Positions 1-4,497 of a stretch of 10,043 bases of DNA are shown here, one piece after another. The notes under the pieces are model-generated. The model ran no database searches, had not been told where the DNA came from, and saw nothing but the letters and a program-made list of their open reading frames with translations. The stretch spans positions 1-10,043 of the forward strand of contig JAAYXY010000088.1 of assembly GCA_012515645.1 (NCBI GenBank). Reading direction: 5' to 3'. How positions within the stretch are numbered: position 1 is the first letter of the stretch; every line of letters starts with the position of its first letter. Source of the stretch: Candidatus Peribacteria bacterium. GTDB taxonomy: Bacteria; Patescibacteriota; Gracilibacteria; Peribacterales; Peribacteraceae. The translations under genes and the position numbers were made by a program.

Positions 1-591
1 CATCTCGATGATGTGCCAAAACGACATGCGTTGCGTGCAAACAGCGTACCGGAGTGATTGGAATACCACGCGCTGCGCCCGCAGCTCTTCGCGTTGATAC
101 GCGTAGAGCAGGGGCATATTCCCCACGACCCGTGCGAGTTCCTCCGCATCGGCGCGCGCGAGGATTTCCTGCTCCCCCTCCGCGATCGCCGCGCGCAGCG
201 TGCGTTCTTCTGCGGCCCATGCCGCAAAACGTTTCGCGTCCGCGGGCGGCATGTGCTGCAGTTGCTCTGCCGGTTCTTCCAGAATGCCGCGCACTGCTGT
301 ATCCAGCGTGCGCGGATCGGTGTCGTTCCACGGAACCCCGGCAAGGTTGCAGAGCATAGGTACGCGCAAGCCCACAGGGTGCAGCACCATGGTGCCAAAG
401 TTATTCTCGCCATTTTCAATGCAGTGCCCTTCGTGTTCCAATGCGGCAAAAAGCTCGCGGCAGCTTTGGACATGCGCCATCACACAAAGGGCGACGCTAT
501 CGACCTGAGGCGCGTTGGTCTCGGAATGCTGTGGAAGAGTGTGGAGCTGCGTACGCATAGGAAGGGCAGTGTAGTATATTTGACATTCCAT
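1..591 (-). CDS. Hypothetical protein, 5' part only (gene runs off the left edge)
   Basis: The minus strand reads without a stop from position 591 to base 1, giving about 197 residues of an unfinished protein. I chose the ATG at 591. A second in-frame ATG lies at 558, and in-frame stops occur just upstream of 591. Neither start has a clear ribosome binding site. A TATAAT box at 629-624 sits 32 bases before 591, which favours the longer form. The product is soluble-looking, with no signal peptide or membrane segment. Its second half is rich in Ala, Glu and Arg and probably helical, around a stretch reading EERTLRAAIAEGEQEILARA. I do not recognise the family and assign no function. Its codons favour G or C in the third position, like the neighbouring genes, and the plus-strand frame over the same bases gives poor protein. 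It is divergent from the 123-aa gene at 713. Confidence 0.6.
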   Translation of the reverse strand, partial: MECQIYYTALPMRTQLHTLPQHSETNAPQVDSVALCVMAHVQSCRELFAALEHEGHCIENGENNFGTMVLHPVGLRVPMLCNLAGVPWNDTDPRTLDTAVRGILEEPAEQLQHMPPADAKRFAAWAAEERTLRAAIAEGEQEILARADAEELARVVGNMPLLYAYQREELRAQRVVFQSLRYAVCTQRMSFWHIIEM

Positions 592-603
592 ACAAATTAT
601 TAC

Positions 604-631
604 TTGATCTTTTTGTGAAGTTTATTATACT
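604..631 (+). promoter_or_regulatory. Promoter for the 123-aa hypothetical gene
   Basis: TTGATC at 604-609 and TATACT at 626-631 are separated by 16 bases. They match four and five of six positions of the sigma-70 consensus. The predicted transcript starts near 638, leaving a leader of about 75 bases before the ATG at 713. That start coincides with the 5' arm of a stem-loop in the leader. Confidence 0.45.
624..629 (-). promoter_or_regulatory. -10 box for the leftward gene
   Basis: The minus strand reads TATAAT at 629-624, a perfect -10 hexamer. No good -35 hexamer is present 16 to 18 bases upstream. The box overlaps the -10 of the rightward promoter (626-631), so the two promoters would compete for RNA polymerase. 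Inferred from sequence only. Confidence 0.4.
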
Positions 632-637
632 TATCCG

Positions 638-704
638 GCTTCCGACGAATCCGTGACATGGTTGTCCGGAGGGTGCTGCGGAAGCAGTCAGGCAACAAAA
701 AGGA
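638..704 (+). promoter_or_regulatory. Structured leader with three GGA motifs
   Basis: Right at the predicted transcript start, GCTTCCG (638-644) can pair with CGGAAGC (679-685). Inside lies a second hairpin, CCG-T-GACA (651-658) with TGTC-CGG (663-669) and loop TGGT. The 3' arm can instead form a smaller hairpin, CTGC (676-679) with GCAG (684-687), displaying a GGAA loop. GGA occurs at 668-670, 680-682 (in that loop) and 702-704 (inside the ribosome binding site). This resembles the layout of CsrA/RsmA-repressed leaders, and csrA is encoded nearby. The structures are visible in the sequence; the regulation is inference. Confidence 0.35.
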
Positions 705-712
705 ATATTGCC

Positions 713-1084
713 ATGACACTCGTTCTTTCTACCAAGAACCGCGATCGTGTAGCACTCCAGGCCGTCTTCGTCGGCGGCCCGGCACTGGTTCATCCTTGTA
801 AAATCAAGAGGGATGACGTTCGGATCTGCTACGAAGCGGATGCCGAAGTCCCGGTGTTAAGGCTCTCGGTCATTCGTGAAATCATCGAGCATGAGCTCGA
901 CATCTTCGCACGACCGGACTTGTCGGATGAGATGCTCCTCAGCGAAGAGGAGCAGTTCATGCGTCGCCACGAGCAATGCGTTTTGGAGCGTGCTGCTCGA
1001 GTGCTCGACGATCCAAAATTCGATTTCGCAGCCGTGGAGGTCATCCTTCGCGAGCCGGAAATCGTGGAGCTGCTTTACGGCTAG
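713..1084 (+). CDS. Hypothetical protein, 123 aa
   Basis: The ATG at 713 was chosen because AAAAAGGA (697-704) lies 8 bases upstream. The same frame is open back to a GTG at 653, but those 20 extra residues (Gly, Ser and Cys rich) fall in the structured leader and look non-coding. The 123-aa product is acidic and soluble, with no signal peptide or membrane segment. The first 60 residues look beta-rich (MTLVLSTKNRD, then ALQAVFVGGPALV). The rest looks helical and charged (IREIIEHELDIF, LSEEEQFMRRHEQCVLERAARVL). It ends in TAG. I do not recognise the family. It is transcribed alone, divergently from the leftward hypothetical gene, with a hairpin 21 bases after its stop. A cytoplasmic regulatory or accessory protein is possible but unsupported. 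Confidence 0.7.
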   Translation: MTLVLSTKNRDRVALQAVFVGGPALVHPCKIKRDDVRICYEADAEVPVLRLSVIREIIEHELDIFARPDLSDEMLLSEEEQFMRRHEQCVLERAARVLDDPKFDFAAVEVILREPEIVELLYG

Positions 1085-1105
1085 AACAGCAAGAAAGAAC
1101 ATTCC

Positions 1106-1136
1106 CCCGTACCCTTCGCATAGCGAAGGGTACGGG
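1106..1136. terminator. Perfect 14-bp hairpin after the 123-aa gene
   Basis: CCCGTACCCTTCGC (1106-1119) is fully complementary to the sequence at 1123-1136, with loop ATA. The stem is strong, but the plus-strand 3' side continues AAACGTAG, with no T-run. The minus-strand 3' side is richer in T (AATGTTCTTTCTT) yet has no gene to end. It may be an unusual terminator, a 3'-end stabiliser for the upstream mRNA, or a leader element of the next gene. Confidence 0.45.
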
Positions 1137-1193
1137 AAACGTAGAAGCGGCCTATTGCTGTATCATAAAGACGTGCAGGGCACTGAATCACAT

Positions 1194-1991
1194 GTGAGGC
1201 ATGTAGAGAATACATTCCTGTTTTTGCAGGAGCCGAATGCATTTTGTCGGCGGCGGTTTCAATGTGAGCCCAAATATAAGCATATCATCCCAATGGGGCG
1301 CGCATGCCAGATTGTCATTCATTTGCAGCGCAATGGTCTGCGTAAATGCGCGTATCCCTTCGATGCGACGCGCACTACGTTCGAAAGCCTAAAAGCAGTC
1401 CTTCAGAATGATTTAGAAGATTTCTTTACCAAGGAAGTTATTGTACCCGACGAAAAGTTCATTGAAGCTTTTGTGAGGCAGGGGAACCATGCTTGGTTTC
1501 CCGTTATAAACACCAGATACAATATTAACTTTCCGCATGCATTTAAGAGCCGGGAACATTTCCTGCACTCTTTTGCAGAAGTGGAGGCAGCGTTCCGGCG
1601 GCGGACGATTCGCATGTTTGCCGCCCTTGATTCAGGCGATAGCACGCTGCTTGTTCGGTATCACATAAGCAAGGCGGAAGCGGCGGAACTGCGCGATATC
1701 ATCCGCAGAAAATTTCCGTGCGCACGTTTTGATGTGCTGGCAATCAACGACGCAGATGTGGTGTGCCACGATTGGCAACTGGAGAATGTTATTCCGTATC
1801 GTATGGCACTGGCTGCGGGAACGCATGCCATGGATCCTGCGTTCGATGCAAACTGGCGCCGCTTGTATTTGCGTGTTTTATACACAGGCACAGTACCGAA
1901 ACTGTTTTTTGTTATCCGATTCTTCTTCTATCGGTGCGTACGATTGGTTGGGAGACTGAGAATGCGAATGTGTGACATGCGAGGGTCCTGA
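1194..1991 (+). CDS. DUF1796-like putative papain-fold cysteine protein
   Basis: About 265 residues if started at the GTG at 1194. No in-frame ATG occurs until 1293, inside the conserved N-terminal motif, so the start must be a GTG or TTG (1155, 1173 and 1194 are candidates), none with a convincing ribosome binding site. The frame is fixed by the family pattern. HIIPMGRACQ (C38, the presumed nucleophile) is followed by NGLRKCAYPFD (residues 47-57), then FESLKAVLQNDLEDFF, then a histidine in NINFPHAF (H115), and later LVRYHISKAEAAELRDII. This is the arrangement of DUF1796, annotated as a putative papain-like cysteine peptidase and often found near surface-glycan genes. From memory, members usually have Trp after PFD and Asp after the His; here both are Ala. 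Activity and substrate are unknown. Ends in TGA. No terminator seen before csrA. Confidence 0.65.
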   Translation: MRHVENTFLFLQEPNAFCRRRFQCEPKYKHIIPMGRACQIVIHLQRNGLRKCAYPFDATRTTFESLKAVLQNDLEDFFTKEVIVPDEKFIEAFVRQGNHAWFPVINTRYNINFPHAFKSREHFLHSFAEVEAAFRRRTIRMFAALDSGDSTLLVRYHISKAEAAELRDIIRRKFPCARFDVLAINDADVVCHDWQLENVIPYRMALAAGTHAMDPAFDANWRRLYLRVLYTGTVPKLFFVIRFFFYRCVRLVGRLRMRMCDMRGS

Positions 1992-2008
1992 CCGGATAAA
2001 GGAATCGC

Positions 2009-2036
2009 TTGCACCGCGTCGCAATGGGCATACACT
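2009..2036 (+). promoter_or_regulatory. Possible csrA promoter
   Basis: TTGCAC (2009-2014), a 16-base spacer and TACACT (2031-2036) form a weak sigma-70-like promoter. It would start transcription near 2043 and give a leader of about 64 bases, beginning just at the segment that can pair with the Shine-Dalgarno. Confidence 0.3.
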
Positions 2037-2041
2037 CCCTG

Positions 2042-2096
2042 TCCTTTCCTGCGCTTATGCAGGCGGGGCAGCTGTTCTCTTACTTTTTTGAAAGGA
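2042..2096 (+). promoter_or_regulatory. csrA leader with a self-masking ribosome binding site
   Basis: TCCTTTC (2042-2048) is fully complementary to GAAAGGA (2090-2096), which is the 5' half of the csrA Shine-Dalgarno. Between the arms a small hairpin can form, CCTGC (2048-2052) with GCAGG (2059-2063) and loop GCTTAT, sharing one base with the long helix. The fold would hide AAGGA from the ribosome. The GGA at 2094-2096 is also the core of a CsrA site, so autoregulation is possible. Complementarity is seen; control is inferred. Confidence 0.4.
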
Positions 2097-2106
2097 GGTG
2101 ATTCAC

Positions 2107-2307
2107 ATGCTTGTGCTCTCTCGAGGAAAGGGCGAATCCATCGTGATCAACGATGACATCACAATTGTCGTTGTAGAAATCTGTGGCAAAAAAGTGCGTC
2201 TCGGCGTAGAGGCTCCCAAGGAAGTCCCCGTGCATCGGCGCGAAGTATTCGATGCCATTCACCGCGACGAACCAGAGGAGCCGAAAAATGAGGTGCCTAA
2301 AGAGTAG
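2107..2307 (+). CDS. csrA: Carbon storage regulator CsrA (RsmA)
   Basis: A 66-residue protein matching CsrA along its length. CsrA is a small homodimeric RNA-binding protein that binds GGA motifs in mRNA leaders, usually blocking translation, and is controlled in other bacteria by decoy RNAs or by FliW. Seen here: MLVLSRGKGESIVI at the N terminus, with the conserved L4 and R6 of the first RNA-binding strand; VRLGVEAPKEVPVHRREV at 30-47, with H43 and R44 of the second surface; and a charged C-terminal tail rich in Glu, Pro and Lys. The ATG at 2107 was chosen over the in-frame GTG at 2098 because AAAGGAGGTGA (2091-2101), almost fully complementary to the 16S 3' end, sits just upstream and overlaps that GTG. 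The gene stands alone. No fliW or flagellar gene is in the window, so its targets here are unknown. Confidence 0.96.
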   Translation: MLVLSRGKGESIVINDDITIVVVEICGKKVRLGVEAPKEVPVHRREVFDAIHRDEPEEPKNEVPKE

Positions 2308-2317
2308 AGGCAGCATC

Positions 2318-2372
2318 GGCACCGCTCAGGCGGTGCCATTGACCGGCGAGCATAGTGCTCGCCGGTCATTTT
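2318..2372 (+). terminator. Double hairpin ending csrA
   Basis: The first hairpin is GGCACCGC (2318-2325) with GCGGTGCC (2330-2337), loop TCAG. The second is a 13-bp stem, TGACCGGCGAGCA (2340-2352) with 2356-2368, loop TAG, followed by TTTT (2369-2372). The second has the form of an intrinsic terminator with a short T-run. It ends only 15 bases before the cysS ATG, so cysS must have its own promoter or depend on read-through. Confidence 0.75.
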
Positions 2373-2375
2373 CCG

Positions 2376-2381
2376 TATGAT
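2376..2381 (+). promoter_or_regulatory. -10 box for a possibly leaderless cysS mRNA
   Basis: TATGAT matches five of six -10 positions and ends six bases before the cysS ATG at 2388. Counting the usual distance, the transcript start falls on the A of that ATG. No -35 hexamer is seen at 16-18 bases; that region is the arm of the csrA terminator. No Shine-Dalgarno is present. Confidence 0.45.
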
Positions 2382-2387
2382 GTATGC

Positions 2388-3833
2388 ATGCAATCCAGCC
2401 CACTGCGCCTCTACAACACCTATACCAAGAAAGAAGAAGAATTTGTTCCGATCGAAGAGGGCAAAGTGCGCATGTACACCTGCGGTCCCACCGTCTACGG
2501 TCGCCCGCACATCGGCAACTACTCCTCCTTCCTCATGGCGGACTTGCTGCGCAGATGGTTGCAGTACGGGCTTAAGTACGAGGTTACGCATGTGAAAAAT
2601 ATTACCGATGTCGGGCATCTGGTTGCGGACGCGGACCAAGGCGAGGACAAGGTAGAGAAACAGGCGCGTGAAGAACACGGCGAAGTCACGCACGATTCTG
2701 TGATCGCCATCGCCCGTAAGTACGAACAGATGTATCTGGAAGACGAGCGGGCACTCAACATGGTGGAGCCGGAGCATCGCCCGCGTGCCACAGAGACCAT
2801 CCCCCGCATGATTGCGGCGGTGGAGGAGCTACTGCAAAAGGGGCACGCGTACGAAACGGAGGACGGCGTGTATTTCTCCGTCGAATCGTTTCCGGACTAT
2901 GGCAAGCTTTCCGGCAACACACTGGAAAATCTCTCGTCCGGTGCGCGCATTGCGGTAAAAGAGCAGAAGAAGCACCCCGCGGATTTTGCGCTCTGGAAGA
3001 AGTGTACCGGCCAGAACGCCAACCACGTTCTGCGCTGGGATTCGCCCTGGGGCCCGGGATTCCCCGGCTGGCACATAGAGTGCTCCGCCATGGCGACCGC
3101 GTTCCTCGGCGAGCAGATTGACATTCATACGGGCGGTGAAGACAACATCTTTCCGCACCACGAATGTGAGATCGCACAGAGCGAATGCGCCAGCGGCAAA
3201 CACCCGTATGTTCGGCTCTGGCTGCACAAGCGGCGCATAAATATGGGGGAAGAGAAGATGTCAAAAAGCATTGGCAATGTGCTTACAATCCCAGACATCG
3301 TTGCGATGGGGTATTCCCCGCTGGATCTGCGGTATTATTTCCTCTCCGTGCACTACCGCACGCAGCTCAAATTTACCGAGAAGGGCATGGAGGATGCGCG
3401 TAAGGCGCGGCGGAAAATCATGGAGTGGATTCAGGAATGCAACGAATGCAAACAATCTTTGCAATCTTTGCCTTCTTTGCAATCCTCAAAAGTCTATACA
3501 TTTGAGCAAGCATTCCGTGCTGCTATGAACGCTGACCTCAACACACCGGGAGCGTTGGCGGCAGTGTTCGATTGCATGGCGTGGTCCCGCAACGAAGGTT
3601 CCATCGAACAATGTGCAGAATTCGCTACCCTCATTCGCTCTGTCTTCGGCTGCTTCGAGCCGGAAGACACAAAGCCGATCCCCCAGGCGGTGCAGGCACT
3701 CGCCCGGGAGCGCGCGCAGGCGCGCGAGGCAAAGGACTTCGCCACGTCCGACCGCCTGCGCGATGCCATCCGCGCACTCGGGTACGATGTGCGCGACACG
3801 GCGGATGGGCAGCGGCTGGATCCGTCATTTTGA
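2388..3833 (+). CDS. cysS: Cysteinyl-tRNA synthetase
   Basis: Complete class I aminoacyl-tRNA synthetase of 481 residues, the usual bacterial length, which charges tRNA-Cys with cysteine in the cytoplasm. Seen: YTCGPTVYGRPHIGN at 30-44, with the HIGH-type motif as HIGN (41-44); GWHIECSAM at 228-235; HTGGEDNIFPHHE at 247-259; and KMSKS at 290-294. By alignment to E. coli CysRS the zinc ligands would be C32, C232, H257 and E261, all present. The C-terminal part (about 368-481) is the helical tRNA-binding region, with AREAKDFATSDRLRDAI followed by LGYDVRDTADG. The ATG at 2388 was chosen over an in-frame GTG at 2355 that lies in the csrA terminator. It lacks a Shine-Dalgarno. A run of six 9-bp units encodes residues 350-367 in the linker before the C-terminal region. 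Ends in TGA; no clear terminator follows. Confidence 0.97.
   Translation: MQSSPLRLYNTYTKKEEEFVPIEEGKVRMYTCGPTVYGRPHIGNYSSFLMADLLRRWLQYGLKYEVTHVKNITDVGHLVADADQGEDKVEKQAREEHGEVTHDSVIAIARKYEQMYLEDERALNMVEPEHRPRATETIPRMIAAVEELLQKGHAYETEDGVYFSVESFPDYGKLSGNTLENLSSGARIAVKEQKKHPADFALWKKCTGQNANHVLRWDSPWGPGFPGWHIECSAMATAFLGEQIDIHTGGEDNIFPHHECEIAQSECASGKHPYVRLWLHKRRINMGEEKMSKSIGNVLTIPDIVAMGYSPLDLRYYFLSVHYRTQLKFTEKGMEDARKARRKIMEWIQECNECKQSLQSLPSLQSSKVYTFEQAFRAAMNADLNTPGALAAVFDCMAWSRNEGSIEQCAEFATLIRSVFGCFEPEDTKPIPQAVQALARERAQAREAKDFATSDRLRDAIRALGYDVRDTADGQRLDPSF
3435..3488 (+). repeat. Six 9-bp tandem units inside cysS
   Basis: The units are GAATGCAAC, GAATGCAAA, CAATCTTTG, CAATCTTTG, CCTTCTTTG and CAATCCTCA. 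They are in frame and encode ECN-ECK-QSL-QSL-PSL-QSS. The first two resemble each other, as do the last four. This is a small in-frame tandem expansion at a linker of the synthetase, likely of variable length between strains. Confidence 0.7.
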
Positions 3834-4104
3834 GGCCGCAGGGATCCGTAAAGACATGCAACCTGCACAAAATGCATATTTTCCTTACCACGCATGCCGG
3901 TATAAATATACATTTAGAAAACATAATTTAGATTTAGCAATAACAATTCCGGAGGGCGTTGCAGCGTACGGGAAGCTGTTTGTATCCAGAATTCCCGTCC
4001 ACATCGCCAATTTGGACTACAATTTTTGTACAGAATTGCACATTCTCTCACACCGGCTGTGTGTAACAGATGGCGCAGGTTGTCGTTTGAGTAAGTGCAC
4101 GGAT

Positions 4105-4202
4105 CCTCGCGAGGCTCTTGCCTCTGTAAAGCGAACCTCGTACGATCCCGCTGATCGGTCTCCGGTAACGGAGCGCGATCCGTGTATGTGATCTTTCACA
4201 TA
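4105..4202 (+). other. Stem-loop cluster, possible structured RNA
   Basis: Hairpins lie close together. CCTCGCGAGG (4105-4114) is a palindrome overlapping the hairpin GAGGC-TCTT-GCCTC (4111-4124). GATCG-GT-CTCCG (4153-4164) pairs with CGGAG-CG-CGATC (4169-4180), closing a GTAA loop of the GNRA type with a 2x2 internal loop. TATGTGA (4185-4191) pairs with TCACATA (4196-4202), loop TCTT. The density suggests a folded RNA, either the S-layer mRNA leader or an independent transcript. I match it to no known family. Confidence 0.35.
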
Positions 4203-4324
4203 TTGGCACCTTGCCTTGCCATCCGGTACGACAAGTATTCACATCCTTCCAAAATCAGGAAGCGATCGTGCAGAAGCGGAAGTACTCCTTCCCTCCTTTC
4301 CCGGTTCGCACTCGTGTCTTCTCT

Positions 4325-4436
4325 TTATATATAAGGAGGCGAGCTCCCGGCGGATCACCGCCTTATCACATGCTCAGGCCTTCCACACGAGAGTGGGAAC
4401 CAGTACGGGGGAGTGCAATCCGATACCTTATATATA
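4325..4436 (+). promoter_or_regulatory. Two repeated TATATA boxes, possible tandem promoters
   Basis: The 9-mer TTATATATA occurs at 4325-4333 and again at 4428-4436, 103 bases apart, and is the only strongly AT-rich sequence in each neighbourhood. Either could be a -10 region for the S-layer gene. -35 matches are poor (TTCGCA at 4305-4310 for the first; none for the second). Tandem promoters are common for S-layer genes in general. Confidence 0.3.
4331..4366 (+). promoter_or_regulatory. Three-way-junction-like fold in the S-layer leader
   Basis: ATAA (4331-4334) can pair with TTAT (4363-4366) and enclose two hairpins: GGAG-GCGAG-CTCC (4335-4347) and GGCGG-ATCA-CCGCC (4349-4362). Stable leaders lengthen mRNA life in several S-layer genes, and this could serve the same end. 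A Shine-Dalgarno-like GGAGG is buried in the first hairpin but has no start codon nearby. Confidence 0.3.
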
Positions 4437-4497
4437 CAGCCAATACAGATTCCTTCTGACTCTCCGTTTTTATTTCTTTTTATTCTCATCCATTCCT

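Larger units (their letters stand above)
3834..4497. other. 664-bp gap between cysS and the S-layer gene, no convincing gene
   Basis: No frame here gives a recognisable protein on either strand. The longest candidate (ATG 3856 to 4191, 111 aa) has no ribosome binding site, has mixed composition and overlaps the stem-loop cluster. The first part (3896-3945) is AT-rich, with possible -10 boxes TATAAA (3901-3906) and CATAAT (3922-3927) but no matching -35. The middle (4105-4202) holds several hairpins. The last part holds a foldable segment (4331-4366), two TATATA boxes and a pyrimidine-rich run before the next ATG. It most likely carries the promoters and long leader of the S-layer gene, or a separate small RNA. 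No tRNA or known riboswitch was recognised. Confidence 0.55.

Noticed and set aside
58..618. Plus-strand open frame of 186 codons over the left edge
   Set aside because: It is antisense to the minus-strand frame that is open over the whole of 1-591 and has better protein composition and GC-ending codons. The plus-strand translation is Cys, His and Arg rich, without protein-like patterns.
676..690. GCTGCGGAAGCAG-like sequence resembling the SRP RNA tip
   Set aside because: Only the GGAA-capped small stem is shared. The asymmetric internal loop and the rest of SRP domain IV are absent.
1237..1392. Short open frame with a well-spaced AGGAG before its ATG
   Set aside because: It encodes about 50 residues without any pattern and lies across the DUF1796-like frame, which has family motifs. 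It is noted only as a possible clue to a frameshift.
3856..4191. 111-codon open frame in the gap after cysS
   Set aside because: No ribosome binding site, no recognisable domain, and its 3' third coincides with the stem-loop cluster. Kept as a possibility only within the gap description.
4187..4200. TGTGA and TCACA half-sites resembling a CRP operator
   Set aside because: The half-sites are separated by four bases, not the six of CRP/FNR-type sites, and the sequence is equally well explained as an RNA hairpin.
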